This document shows, in pieces, positions 24,255 through 33,515 of a stretch of DNA of 64,000 nucleotides; the first letter of the stretch is position 1; each line of letters opens with the position of its first letter. This DNA comes from Streptomyces tibetensis (GTDB taxonomy: Bacteria > Actinomycetota > Actinomycetes > Streptomycetales > Streptomycetaceae). The notes under the pieces were generated by a model, which saw only the letters and a program-made list of their open reading frames with translations, was not told the origin of the DNA and made no database searches. The position numbers and the translations under genes are program-made. Location of the stretch: contig NZ_SZVW01000015.1 in NCBI RefSeq assembly GCF_007655005.1, positions 1 through 64,000 on the forward strand, written 5' to 3'.

Positions 24255-26447
24255 TCAGCCCGCCGCGGCACCGACATCGAGGTAGTCGACGTTGGGCAGC
24301 CCGGCTGCCGTGGTCGGATCCAACCGGATGGTGTTGCTGTCGGCGTTCAGCGAGACCGTCACGGTCTTGGTCGTCCACGTCGTCCACGCACCGGTGGACT
24401 CGAACGAAAGCGCCCCTGCCATGGCTCCGTTGACGACGAGGTTCGCCGGCCGCACACCGCTGCTGGAGCCGTTGGCGAACCTGACCGCCACCGTCGCCGT
24501 ACCAGCGGTCGCCGAGGTCACCGTGAACTGCGCGTAGGCCCCCGCGGCGGCGGTGCCGTTGCAGAACCCGGTACCGGAATAGCCCGCTTGGTTCGAGTCG
24601 ATCGTGCCCTGGCACACCGCCGGCGCGGTCTCCGCCTCGTAACGCTGTCCCGATGGCGCGTCGGCAGAGGTCCTTACCAGTGACAGCTGGTCGACGGTGA
24701 CGCCGCCCGAACCCGACGCCCGCACGGTGACGGTGGCGGCCCCGCCGGGCAGCTCGATGCCGGTGAGCTCGCGCTTGGCCCAGCCGCTCGACGCCGGGAT
24801 GCTGAGGGCGCGGCTGCCGTTGGCGCCGGTGATCACGACCTGTCCGGCGCTACCCCGAGCGTGCAGGGACAGGGTGTAGGTGCCTGCGGGCACCGACTCG
24901 ATCCGCTGCTCGACGCCGCCGCTGTTGCTCACCTGGAGGGCGAAGCGAGACCCGTTCACACCACCGTTGACGTTGGTCACCGAACCGCCGAGGTTCCGCC
25001 ATCCCCGCACACTGGAGACGATGACGCGGTCAGCCTGGATGTCCGGGTTGAGGATGTAGTTGTTCGCCGGCCCGACACGCCACTCTCCGGTCGTGGCGTT
25101 GAACTGCCACTGGCTCACCGAGTGGAACTGCGGCCTCGCGCCGGTCTTGGTGATCGGCACCCACTGGTTGTACCCGATGCCGTTCCAGGCGAAGTCGGCC
25201 CAGCGGTCGCCGGCGTAGATCACCGTGTTCTGCTTGGTGCCCTTGACCGTCACGAAGAACCCGGTCTGGGTCACATGGCTGTAGTCCATCTCGGTGCCGG
25301 CAAGGACGTACTCGCTGCTGTACGAGCCCTGAACGTTGCTGCTCGTCGACTCATTGACGTAGTTGACCGAGGTGTTCCAGCCGTGCAGGTCCGACGCCGC
25401 GTGGTAGTACTTGCCGTCGAGTTTGAACATGGCGTTGCCCTCGCGACCGGCGCCGCGGCGGATCTCCACGCCTGGCTCGATCCGCAGCGAGTCGGACTCC
25501 CGGAACTTGGCCACGAAGCCGCGCGACCGTCCTTCGCGGTTGGAGAAGATCAGGTAGTCCTTGCCGTCGTCGTCGGTGAAGACGGTCTGATCCCCGGTGC
25601 CGGTCGTGGGCGAGTTGGTGATCTGGGTCTGGAAGTAGCCGTAGTCGAAGGTGTCGGTGGGTGAGTCGCCCTGCAGCAGCAGAACGCCGTGCCCGCCCCT
25701 GCCCGTGTGCCACATCTGCACGGCGAGCACGTACTTGCCGGTGTTCTCGTTGTACGAGACGCCGAGCCGCCCGACCCAGCCCGCACCACCCAGGTTGGCG
25801 CCGCTGCCCACGCCGGTGGAGCGCGTCGCGACCCGGTTCTCGAACTTCCAGTTCACCAGGTCCTTGGACGAGTACACGGGGATCGAGACGAAGCTGACGT
25901 TCCCGTCGTACTTCCTCGTCGGATCGGCCCGGTAGAGCTCGGCGCCGGTGTAGTGCACGCCGTACCAGTAGTAGGTGTCGCCGAACTTGAAGACCCCACC
26001 GCCCTGCGAATAGATGGGGTTGCCGCTGGTGTCGTTCCAGAAGGTGTTGTTCGTGATGGTCTGGAACGTGCCCTCGTCGGCGGCCTTCAGATCGGCGGCG
26101 GCGGTCATCAGGGCCGTCTTCGCGTCGGCGACCTCCGACGTAGTGGCCGACGTGTCGCCGGCGACATCGGCCGCGGCGGTCAACGCCTTGGCGAAGGGCT
26201 TCCAGGAGTCAGCCGTGCACTTCGACGGAGTACGTGTCTGGTAGTCGGACACCAGGTGCTTGAGACCGCGATCCACCACCGGTCCAGCAGCCGCCCCCTG
26301 GTCCTGGAGCTCCGTTGCCTGTCTCTGCGTTGCAGGTGTCTCCGCCGCGGCGGTGCCCGCCGAGAGCGGCGCCGCCAACGCCACGGACAACAGGGTGGCG
26401 GCGGCCAACTTCCAGTACTTCGAGACGACACGCGATCGTTGCCTCAA
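24255..26447 (-). CDS. GH43-like exo-galactanase with FIVAR and CBM35/6-type domains
   Basis: This protein of about 730 residues has a Sec signal, an N-terminal FIVAR-like helical segment (SWKPFAKALTAAADVAG), and a five-bladed propeller opening with GNPIYSQGGGVFKFGDTYYW. It ends in a CBM35/CBM6-type domain (YEAETAPA, LDPTTAAGLPNVDYLDV). The glycine-rich opening without the usual DP resembles GH43 subfamily 24 exo-beta-1,3-galactanases, which lack the canonical base Asp. The TTG at 26447 is chosen as start: GGAAGG lies seven bases upstream and overlaps the stop of the PL9 gene, giving a four-base gap and coupling. Other GH43 activities cannot be excluded. Confidence 0.75.
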   Translation of the reverse strand: MRQRSRVVSKYWKLAAATLLSVALAAPLSAGTAAAETPATQRQATELQDQGAAAGPVVDRGLKHLVSDYQTRTPSKCTADSWKPFAKALTAAADVAGDTSATTSEVADAKTALMTAAADLKAADEGTFQTITNNTFWNDTSGNPIYSQGGGVFKFGDTYYWYGVHYTGAELYRADPTRKYDGNVSFVSIPVYSSKDLVNWKFENRVATRSTGVGSGANLGGAGWVGRLGVSYNENTGKYVLAVQMWHTGRGGHGVLLLQGDSPTDTFDYGYFQTQITNSPTTGTGDQTVFTDDDGKDYLIFSNREGRSRGFVAKFRESDSLRIEPGVEIRRGAGREGNAMFKLDGKYYHAASDLHGWNTSVNYVNESTSSNVQGSYSSEYVLAGTEMDYSHVTQTGFFVTVKGTKQNTVIYAGDRWADFAWNGIGYNQWVPITKTGARPQFHSVSQWQFNATTGEWRVGPANNYILNPDIQADRVIVSSVRGWRNLGGSVTNVNGGVNGSRFALQVSNSGGVEQRIESVPAGTYTLSLHARGSAGQVVITGANGSRALSIPASSGWAKRELTGIELPGGAATVTVRASGSGGVTVDQLSLVRTSADAPSGQRYEAETAPAVCQGTIDSNQAGYSGTGFCNGTAAAGAYAQFTVTSATAGTATVAVRFANGSSSGVRPANLVVNGAMAGALSFESTGAWTTWTTKTVTVSLNADSNTIRLDPTTAAGLPNVDYLDVGAAAG

Positions 26448-26451
26448 GAGG

Positions 26452-27801
26452 TCACCTTCCGTCACTCTCAAAGGCGCCGAGATCCGGCGCGCTTCCGCTG
26501 AAGGGCAGTCCCACGTCGGTGCCCTTGTCGATCAGGGCACTGTTCGCCGCGAGACGGAGGTGGGGCAGCACGGGCAGGTTCCCGTCGGTCTGGCGGGGCG
26601 CGTCCCAGCCGGACGTCGACACACTGCGGAACTGGGAGTCCGACAGGGGGACGCCGAGGTTCCAGGAGTTGTACGCGGCGTTCGTGCCGCTCATGTTCGA
26701 CGTCGCCGTTCCGGTGTAGGCGATGTTGTTGCGCAGGTTGCCCCGGCCGACGGCGGCGCCGCGCGAGTCGATCCCCAGCATGTTGAAGTTGGGGTGGTTT
26801 CCATAGCCGGTGTTGTTGAAGAAGTCGTTGGCCACCGGGTGGTGGTTGGCGTAGAAGCCGGCCGCCTTGTTGAGGAACGCCACCGAGGAGCGGACGGTGT
26901 GCTTCGGCGCGTCGGCCTCGTAGTCGCCCCCGTAGCCGCCGGACTTGAAGCCGGCTCCGTTGCCGGAGGGCGTCGTCGTCCCCGGCACGTACCCGTTGCG
27001 CCAGGCCCACGAGTTCTCGATGGTCACGGGCGAGTAGGTGGAGATGAGGTCGAACCCGTCATCGGCGTTCCACCACGCACGGCAACCCTGGAACACGTTC
27101 GCGGGCCGGCCGGCCGGCGTGTAGTGCGAACCGAACCCGTCGGCGTTCTCCCCGGGCCCGTCGTTGCTGCGCAGGTCGTAGTTGTCATGCGCGTCCGAGT
27201 TGAGGACGAGGTTGCCGCCCCCGCCGCTGATGAACAGGCCGGTACCCATGTGGTGGTGGGTGTCGATCTGCTCGAAGACGTCGTTGCTGCCGGAAACCCA
27301 GATCCCCCAGGACTCGGCGTTGCGGTTGTTGTTCTGGGGAACGCCTTTGACTTCCAGTCCTTTGAGGTGGATCCAGCTGCCGGTGACGTTGAAGCCCTTG
27401 ATGCGGCAGTTGTCCGTCATCCGCGAGAAGTCGAAGACCGGTTTCTCGCCCGGCCGGGCCCAGTACCGGATCGGGTTGCCCGAACTGCCGCTCTTGTTGA
27501 GGGTGATCGCGTCGACCTTGGCGGTCTGGCTCGAACAGGCGCTGTTCGCGCGGGTGTAGACGTAGGTGCCACCCCGGAAGTAAACCGTGTCGCCCGCCTT
27601 GGCGACGGCCTGTGCACGGGCGATCGACGCCCACGGGGCGGCCTGCGTACCTGCTGCTCCGTCGTTCCCGTTCGGGGCGACGTAGTAGGTGCTTCCGGCC
27701 GCCGCGGCGCTCGCGGACGCCGAGCCGGGGTGCATGGCGACGGAACTCACCGTGACCACCGAGAGCAGGAGGACAGGGGTGCTGAACTTCGCAGTTCTCA
27801 C
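26452..27801 (-). CDS. PL9-family pectate lyase (secreted)
   Basis: This 449-residue right-handed beta-helix protein has a Sec signal. The PL9 signature is clear: NSDAHDNYD, GENADGFGSH, WWNADDGFD with the calcium-binding Asp247, Asp248 and Asp251, and GAGFKSGG with Lys286 as the catalytic base. It would cleave polygalacturonate or rhamnogalacturonan backbones by beta-elimination, needing calcium. The GTG at 27801 follows GGGAGA. It heads a run of four minus-strand genes (PL9, GH43, GH53, cutinase-like). Confidence 0.9.
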   Translation of the reverse strand: MRTAKFSTPVLLLSVVTVSSVAMHPGSASASAAAAGSTYYVAPNGNDGAAGTQAAPWASIARAQAVAKAGDTVYFRGGTYVYTRANSACSSQTAKVDAITLNKSGSSGNPIRYWARPGEKPVFDFSRMTDNCRIKGFNVTGSWIHLKGLEVKGVPQNNNRNAESWGIWVSGSNDVFEQIDTHHHMGTGLFISGGGGNLVLNSDAHDNYDLRSNDGPGENADGFGSHYTPAGRPANVFQGCRAWWNADDGFDLISTYSPVTIENSWAWRNGYVPGTTTPSGNGAGFKSGGYGGDYEADAPKHTVRSSVAFLNKAAGFYANHHPVANDFFNNTGYGNHPNFNMLGIDSRGAAVGRGNLRNNIAYTGTATSNMSGTNAAYNSWNLGVPLSDSQFRSVSTSGWDAPRQTDGNLPVLPHLRLAANSALIDKGTDVGLPFSGSAPDLGAFESDGR

Positions 27802-28263
27802 GGCGTCATCTCCCGAGTGGACCGTCTTCGTGTCACTGCCATGGATGCGTGTACCACCTTCCGAGTGAGCGGCCCACTCCCTGATCGCTCGGGCGGGGGC
27901 CGAACAGACATCGCGAACCGGCTGCTCTGGTTGAACGGGGGCGGCGTGCTTGAGGCGGCTCAGCAGTGCCGCCGACACGCCGCACACATCGCTGATCACG
28001 AGCGGCGGTGCGGACCTCATAACCCACGGGACGAAGTGGCCGCGCAGTCCATGTCCGTAAGCCGGGGGGACCTCCGGCCATGGACAGGCCTCCTGTCACC
28101 ACCGATGCGGAGCTTGCTTCGACGGTCGTACCCTCGCCCCGGCCTCCGTCTTCGTCGCACGCCCCGCGGCCCGGTCGGAGCCGAGCCGTTTCCGTACGCC
28201 ACCGTCAGGTTGGTAGGGACGACTGAGTCCTGGGTCTGCTGCACCGCCGTCATTAAGGCCACC
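27802..28263. other. Intergenic region upstream of PL9
   Basis: No coding sequence is supported over these 460 bases. It must hold the promoter of the PL9-GH43-GH53 run. A short dyad, GAGTG-N7-CACTC, lies near 27865-27882, but no regulator box shared with other promoters of the locus was recognised. Confidence 0.4.
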
Positions 28264-28289
28264 CGCGAACCGACCCGCCTCGGTTCGCG
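28264..28289 (-). terminator. Terminator hairpin after the first RG acetylesterase gene
   Basis: CGCGAACCGA pairs perfectly with TCGGTTCGCG across a six-base loop. It begins 15 bases beyond the stop codon of the minus-strand acetylesterase gene at 28304. As often in streptomycetes, there is no T run. Confidence 0.65.
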
Positions 28290-28303
28290 CCCACCGCCGC
28301 GTG

Positions 28304-29173
28304 CTACGTGAGATACGCGGCGAGCGGGAGGTTCTGGCGGCGCACGTCACCGGCGACGAGCCCTGCGACCCGCTGGGCGCCGTAGGTGTCGAAGTGGGTG
28401 TGGTCGTTGCAGAAGAAGGTGCCCAGGGGACCGCTGCCTCCGTAGTCGCCGTTGTTCGGGCAGAAGCGCAGACTGTTGTAGAGCGAGACGCTCAGCGACT
28501 GCAGGTCGACGACCGGCGCCCTGGTGGCGGATCCGACGGCGAAGGTCTCGTTCACGAAGCCGCGGTTCTTCGTCGCGGTGCCGCCGGAACAGGTGATGGC
28601 CGCAACCGGGGTAAGCAGCACCGGATGCGCTCCCCGGGCCAGGGCGGCCTGCACCATCGTGGTCATCAACTGCCGGTAGCGGGCGGGGCCGACATGCCGG
28701 GGGCAGGTCGAGGAGGAGTCGTTGATGCCGAACTGGATGAACAGGTAGTCACCGGCCTTCATTCCGGTGCTCGAGTTCAGCATCGCCTGCCAGCGGGACG
28801 AGTACGAGGTGGACGTGAGGCGGCACTCACCGTCCGAGCCCTTGGTGCCGCTCACGTTCCCCTCGTACAGCCAGGTCTGGATGCTGCGGCCTCCGACGGC
28901 CTGGTTCTTGACCGTCACGTCGCTGTTGAACAGGGCGTCGAACTGGCTGCCCCAGCCGACCGGACAACGGCCGGAACTCGGGTTGGCCATGGTGGAGTCG
29001 CCGGCCAGCCACACGGTGACCGGTGCGGCGACCGCCCGTGCGGCCGGGGCCTGGGCGCGGGAGGCACTGGCACAGTTCGTGGCGACGCGGTCCGCCGCGG
29101 ATGCGGCGCTGACACCGAGGCTCGACAAGGCGATCACGAGCGCGGTCGTGATGAGAATCCGTAAGTTCCTCAA
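28304..29173 (-). CDS. Rhamnogalacturonan acetylesterase-like SGNH hydrolase
   Basis: This 289-residue exported protein has a signal of about 27 residues ending ASA. It carries the SGNH blocks WLAGDSTMAN with Ser60, NQAVGGRSIQTW, IQFGINDS and DHTHFD with Asp257 and His260, then a tail ending LPLAAYL, as in family CE12 enzymes. These remove acetyl groups from rhamnogalacturonan I and so open pectin to lyases. The TTG at 29173 has an ideal AAGGAGG nine bases upstream. It follows a second acetylesterase-like gene by 34 bases, so the two are probably co-transcribed. Confidence 0.85.
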   Translation of the reverse strand: MRNLRILITTALVIALSSLGVSAASAADRVATNCASASRAQAPAARAVAAPVTVWLAGDSTMANPSSGRCPVGWGSQFDALFNSDVTVKNQAVGGRSIQTWLYEGNVSGTKGSDGECRLTSTSYSSRWQAMLNSSTGMKAGDYLFIQFGINDSSSTCPRHVGPARYRQLMTTMVQAALARGAHPVLLTPVAAITCSGGTATKNRGFVNETFAVGSATRAPVVDLQSLSVSLYNSLRFCPNNGDYGGSGPLGTFFCNDHTHFDTYGAQRVAGLVAGDVRRQNLPLAAYLT

Positions 29174-29207
29174 CGGGTCCCTCCTTGGGACTGGCGCCGG
29201 GCGTGGG

Positions 29208-30284
29208 TCAGCGCAGGTACGCGGCCAGAGGCAGGCGCTGCTCGCGGATGCTCTGGAGCACCAGCCCGCCCATCTGGCTCGCGCCGTACTGCGAGAAGTG
29301 GGTGTTGTCCGTGACACCGTCGACGGATGAGCGCAGGAAGAGCTGTGCGGAGGCGGACGGGCCGAGGGACTCAACCAGTGTCTTGCTCTTGGTGGTCAGA
29401 TCGATCACCGGCACGTTCTGCGCCGCGCCGAGCGAGCGCATCTCGGCGGGCAGGTTCACGCCCACGCCGTTGACATGCAGCGCCGTTGCCGTGAGCCGGT
29501 TGCCGTTGAACTGCCGGCGCACCGGCGGGGTCACCAGAACGGGGACGCCGCCCTTCGCACGGACCTGCGTGATCATGGAGGTGAGGTTGCTCCGGAAGGC
29601 CGACGCGCTGGTCTGCTTGTCGTTGTGGCCGAACTGTATGAAGACCGCGTCGTTTGCCTTGAGCTTCGGCAGCAGCGCCGGGAAGAGCGCCGAGTTCCTC
29701 AGGAAGCTGCCTGAACTCTCGCCCGAGTCCGCGTAGTTGGCGACTGACGCTCCGGGCCCCACCGCCGACGTGATCATCTGGCCCCATCCCGTGTACGGGG
29801 CCACGGGCTGGTCGCACACGGTCGAGTCACCGGCCAGGTAGGCGACGAGCGGCTGGGTCGCCGGTTTCACGGAGACGGCCGACACCTGCGGGTTGGTCCC
29901 CGCGAACCGGATGTCCAGACCGGGGTTTCCGGTGCCGCCCTGGCCGGTCGGCTGCCCCTCCGGCTGCCGCACGTTGACCGTGAACGAGTACGTGGCGGCG
30001 GCACCGGCCGCCGTATTCGTCGCCGGAAGCATCAGGCGCCGGGCCTCCACCCACATGTCGGTCGCGGCGGCAGTGGCACCACCGATGGAGACCGTCACGT
30101 CGTAGTTGCCGGGTGAGACCGCGTAGTGACACTTGATCGGCGCAGTGCCGGAACAACCGGCCGGCAGTGCCCGCGTGGCGGCATCGGCATGTGCCGCACC
30201 GGTGCCGACCAGCGTCGCAAGGGTCAGCAGACCCACTGCTCCCAGCCTGACCCCGTGCCCTTCGAGACTCGATGTCATGCGCAT
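29208..30284 (-). CDS. CE12-type acetylesterase with N-terminal binding-like domain
   Basis: This 358-residue exported protein has a signal peptide and then an extra domain of about 110 residues (HYAVSPGNYDVTVSIGG, SFTVNVRQPE, LDIRFAGTNP). This resembles the beta-sandwich found in front of many CE12 rhamnogalacturonan acetylesterases. The catalytic SGNH domain follows: YLAGDSTVCDQP, IQFGHNDKQ, VTPPVRRQF and DNTHFSQYG. ATG codons at 30284 and 30278 are possible starts; neither has a strong ribosome site. It lies just upstream of the shorter acetylesterase gene, suggesting two enzymes for acetyl groups in different positions. Confidence 0.85.
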   Translation of the reverse strand: MRMTSSLEGHGVRLGAVGLLTLATLVGTGAAHADAATRALPAGCSGTAPIKCHYAVSPGNYDVTVSIGGATAAATDMWVEARRLMLPATNTAAGAAATYSFTVNVRQPEGQPTGQGGTGNPGLDIRFAGTNPQVSAVSVKPATQPLVAYLAGDSTVCDQPVAPYTGWGQMITSAVGPGASVANYADSGESSGSFLRNSALFPALLPKLKANDAVFIQFGHNDKQTSASAFRSNLTSMITQVRAKGGVPVLVTPPVRRQFNGNRLTATALHVNGVGVNLPAEMRSLGAAQNVPVIDLTTKSKTLVESLGPSASAQLFLRSSVDGVTDNTHFSQYGASQMGGLVLQSIREQRLPLAAYLR

Positions 30285-30347
30285 TACAATCACCAATCCC
30301 AGTTCTCGGCCGGAGAGTTGCCCGGATTGAGGTCCATGGCCGGTCGC

Positions 30348-31406
30348 TCAGGCCTGGGTGAAGCCGTTCATGATCGCGGTGGGTCGCTTGCCGGCGGAGT
30401 CCCAGGCGCCCATGTTGTAGCCGGTGAACGGGGACATGCACTCCGGCTCCCAGTAGAAGATGCCCTGCCCGCCGTTGGCTTTGAGGGCCTTGATGTAGGC
30501 GACCAGCGAGGCCTGGGTGGCGGAGACCCGGTCCACCCGGCCACCGAACTCGCTCTGCAGGAACGGTTTGCCGTAGGCGGCGGAGATCTTCTTCATGTTC
30601 GCCACGATCCCGGGGGCGAGGTCGGCACTGCCGTAGGACGAGAACACCGACATGTCCCACTTGCCGTCGCTCGCCGCGAAGCGGCTGAAGAACGTCGTCA
30701 TCACGTCGTACTTCTGCGGTTGGGCCAGGTGGATGCACACCGTCGAGTTCGGCGACACTGCCTTGACCTGGTCGTATGCGGCGTTGAGCAGCCCGGTCAT
30801 CTGCGCCCCGTTGGAGACGCTGCCGGCCGGGCGGCAGATCCCGCTGTTGATCTCGTTGCCGATCTGCACCCAGGTGGGGAGCACGTCGTTGTTCCTCATG
30901 ACCGTCATGGTCTGGTTCACGTACGTGCCCATCGCGGTGCGCATCTGGCTGTAGCTCATGTTCCGCCAGGCCGCGGGCGGGTTCTGCACGCCGACGGAGT
31001 TCCAGGTGTCGCCGAACATGTAGTCGAGCATGATCGACATGCCGGCGGCCTTGACCCGCTTGGCGAAGGCGGCCACCTCGTTGATGCCGCAGTGGCCGTT
31101 GGCCGGGTCGTTGGAAGGGTTGACGAACGTACGCAGGCGTACGGCGGTGATGCCGTATCCCTTGAGGATGGTCAGCAGGTCCTGGGTCTGCCCGCCGGCG
31201 TTCTTCCAGGAGTAGCCGCCGGCCTCCATCTGAGGTGCCCAGCTGATGTCGACGCCCTTGACGAAGCTCGCCGCGGCCTCGGCGGGTGTCTCGAGTTCGG
31301 CGAACGCGACGGCGGTGGCGAGCGCCCCGGCGGTGGCGGTGGTGGCCTTGAGCAGGGTTCGCCGGGTGATGCGCCCGGCAACTGGTGTGGGGGGTTGCGG
31401 GAACAT
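30348..31406 (-). CDS. GH53 endo-beta-1,4-galactanase, single domain, Tat-exported
   Basis: This 352-residue GH53 enzyme has a twin-arginine signal (ITRRTLLKATTATAGALA). The barrel starts FVKGVDISWAPQMEAGGYSW and shows Glu185 in VQIGNEINSG and Glu286 in LQSEFGGR as the catalytic pair. It carries no binding module, unlike the GH53 protein at 22237-24168. GGAAAGGACC precedes the ATG. It heads a minus-strand run with the two acetylesterases, 63 bases before the next gene. Confidence 0.9.
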   Translation of the reverse strand: MFPQPPTPVAGRITRRTLLKATTATAGALATAVAFAELETPAEAAASFVKGVDISWAPQMEAGGYSWKNAGGQTQDLLTILKGYGITAVRLRTFVNPSNDPANGHCGINEVAAFAKRVKAAGMSIMLDYMFGDTWNSVGVQNPPAAWRNMSYSQMRTAMGTYVNQTMTVMRNNDVLPTWVQIGNEINSGICRPAGSVSNGAQMTGLLNAAYDQVKAVSPNSTVCIHLAQPQKYDVMTTFFSRFAASDGKWDMSVFSSYGSADLAPGIVANMKKISAAYGKPFLQSEFGGRVDRVSATQASLVAYIKALKANGGQGIFYWEPECMSPFTGYNMGAWDSAGKRPTAIMNGFTQA

Positions 31407-32140
31407 GGTCGGTCCTTTCCTTCCGTCGGCCGCGGGTGAGACGTCGCGGGCGGCGGAGAGCGGGTCAGTGAGAGAGACCTCCAGGAGCGGGGTGGGTGCT
31501 TGGCGCAACTGACGTTCAGATTCTCGGAGTTCGTGTGACAGCGTGCGATCCCAGCCGATGCGCCTCCCTCGGAGTGGCAACAACTGAGGTTGGAGTGCTT
31601 ACGAGTGGCACGTGTCGAGGGGGCGGCCTTGGCGTGCCAGGGCGCTCCTCCAGGTCGGGACTGTGAGCGATCCCAGAGGTGTTGCGACGGAAGTGCGCAG
31701 TCACATCACGACGAACTTGAGGTGCATCACGCAGCTTCTCGATCGGGCGCGAAGCTGTCAACCATTGCTCACCAATCCACGGAAGAAGAAGTGCGATCCT
31801 GTGGGGCGGGGGCTCGCCGTGCCTCGGCCGTGAGCTGTTTGATACGGCGGGAGTCAGGCCAGTTCAAGTGCTCTTTCAGAAGGAATGTGGCGAGGAGGGC
31901 AGGGCTGCGCCCGCGACCTCTCGTCGGCTCACGCCCACACACACTCGAACAGAAAGAGCCAACAGGATGAAGACATCGCTGTCGTCCGTTTGCCGAACGT
32001 GCTCCCAGACGTGGAGCAGCGGGACTTCTCCGGCTGGTCGGCGCGCAGTTGACGAGATGGCGCACCGTGTCGCATCGCCACCCTGCCCAACTGCGCGCCC
32101 ACGAGGTATGTACGTACCCGTCGTCGAGATTCGGGTCCTG
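31407..32140. other. Long intergenic region between GH5 and GH53
   Basis: No gene could be supported in these 730 bases. The part next to 31406 must hold the GH53 promoter. CTGACGTTCAG at 31509-31519 is a short LacI-like dyad and a possible operator. The part next to 32140 contains the large inverted repeat described separately. Confidence 0.4.
32040..32099. repeat. 12-bp perfect inverted repeat with 36-base loop
   Basis: GGCGCGCAGTTG at 32040-32051 is exactly complementary to 32088-32099. It lies 40-100 bases beyond the GH5 stop codon on the minus strand. It could be a terminator or the remains of an element end; the long loop is unusual for a simple terminator. Confidence 0.55.
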
Positions 32141-33379
32141 CTACGTGCCGGACGGAAGGCCGGAGCCGGCAACACTGCCGCTGACGCCGGTCATGATGGC
32201 GTTGATGATGCCCTGCTGGGTGACCGTGAGGGAGCGCCGGTTGAACAGCCCGAACCCGTACCGATCGGTTGCACCGTTGTCCCAGTAGATGGCGGCCGCG
32301 CCGTATTTCTTGGCCGTGGCCACGACGGCCCGTGCGAAGTCCGCGCGGTACCTGTTGTTCGACGAATCGAACGATGACTTGTCGATGGCACCGTATTCGC
32401 CCACCACCACCGGATACCCCTTCGCGACGAACACATCGCGCATCAGCTTGAGCTGCGCGTCCAGATAGTCCTCCTGTCCCCAGGTCGACGTCCTTGACGG
32501 ATTGGTCGCCGCTCGGCCCCATTGCGTGATGGTGCCGTTTTCCTCTCCGGCGAAGTCCCAGGGGCTGTAGTGATGAACGGAGATCATGATCCGCCGCTCA
32601 TTTGCGGGAATGGAGGGGGAGCGGTACTGGTCGGACGGCAGCACGAAGCCGTAGTTCCCCGCGGTGTAATCGATGTTCGTGTTCCAGCCGGCCACTAGCA
32701 GCCACCTCGAACTGTTGTTGCCGCCCGTTTTCCGCACGGTGTCCACGAAGATCTGGTTGTAGCTGTTGATGTTCGAGTAGCACGGTTGGGTCGGGCGGCC
32801 GTACTGCCCGTCGAACTCCTCGTTCATGGACTCCAGGATCAGGCGCTGGTCGTAGTTCCTGAACCTGTTCGCGATCTGCTGCCAGGCTTTCTCGTACTTG
32901 GCTTTGATCGTCGCCTGGGAAGGTGAATCGCAGATCAGCCAGGAGCCGTTGACGTTCTTGTACCCGTCGCCGTGCATGTTGATCAGCACATGCAGGCCCC
33001 TGTTGTAGGCATAGTTGACGACTTCTTGGACTCTGTTCAGCCAGGAGGCGTTGATCGTGTAATTCGGGCCGGGCCCTATGTATCCCAGGTAGGAGACCGG
33101 GATCCTGATCGTCTTGAACCCTGCCGCCTTCACTTTGTCGATGAGAGTCTGTGTCACCATCGGCTGGCCCCACGCTGTTTCGCTGGGGTATCCGTTGGTG
33201 GTGGCTTCGAGTTGGTTCCCCAGATTCCATCCCGCGCCCATGTCGGCCACGATCTGTGAAGCGCTGGACTCTGCCGCGGTATCGGCCGATGCCTGATGCG
33301 CCGCGCCGTACACCGATGCGGCAACCGCCAACATGACGGCAAGGAAGATGACCCTGATCTTCCCTGCTAGTGAAACCAT
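32141..33379 (-). CDS. GH5 endo-glucanase-type glycoside hydrolase (secreted)
   Basis: This 412-residue exported protein has a Sec signal (residues 1-32) and a GH5 barrel: MGAGWNLGNQLEA, TIRIPVSYLGYIGP, INMHGDGYKN, the acid/base Glu187 in ESMNEEFD and the nucleophile Glu328 in VVVGEYGAI. The pattern resembles subfamily 4 (endo-beta-1,4-glucanases, xyloglucanases). It contains no binding module. AGAGAGGAAAG precedes the ATG. Xyloglucan associated with pectin would suit its neighbours, but the substrate is inferred. Confidence 0.88.
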   Translation of the reverse strand: MVSLAGKIRVIFLAVMLAVAASVYGAAHQASADTAAESSASQIVADMGAGWNLGNQLEATTNGYPSETAWGQPMVTQTLIDKVKAAGFKTIRIPVSYLGYIGPGPNYTINASWLNRVQEVVNYAYNRGLHVLINMHGDGYKNVNGSWLICDSPSQATIKAKYEKAWQQIANRFRNYDQRLILESMNEEFDGQYGRPTQPCYSNINSYNQIFVDTVRKTGGNNSSRWLLVAGWNTNIDYTAGNYGFVLPSDQYRSPSIPANERRIMISVHHYSPWDFAGEENGTITQWGRAATNPSRTSTWGQEDYLDAQLKLMRDVFVAKGYPVVVGEYGAIDKSSFDSSNNRYRADFARAVVATAKKYGAAAIYWDNGATDRYGFGLFNRRSLTVTQQGIINAIMTGVSGSVAGSGLPSGT

Positions 33380-33399
33380 GAGCTTTCCTCTCTTGCGTC

Positions 33400-33423
33400 C
33401 TTGAGGGCGTCGAAACCCTCAAG
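33400..33423. repeat. Dyad in the 5' region of the GH5 gene
   Basis: CTTGAGGG and CCCTCAAG, separated by eight bases, lie 21-44 bases before the GH5 start, between it and the frameshifted hydrolase. It may be an operator, an attenuating hairpin or the terminator of the upstream gene. Confidence 0.5.
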
Positions 33424-33515
33424 TGGATCTGTCTGGGGTGGCCACGCACCCTGCACGGCCCGGATGCCCGGCGAGCACGGCAGACGCGCGCACCCGGGCC
33501 GTGCGTGGTCGCTCC

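Noticed and set aside
26260..28311. Plus-strand open frame of 683 codons
   Set aside because: Antisense to PL9, whose calcium ligands and catalytic Lys are all in place.
31640..31970. Small gene in the GH5/GH53 gap
   Set aside because: Frames are short, lack ribosome sites and show no conserved motif in either strand.
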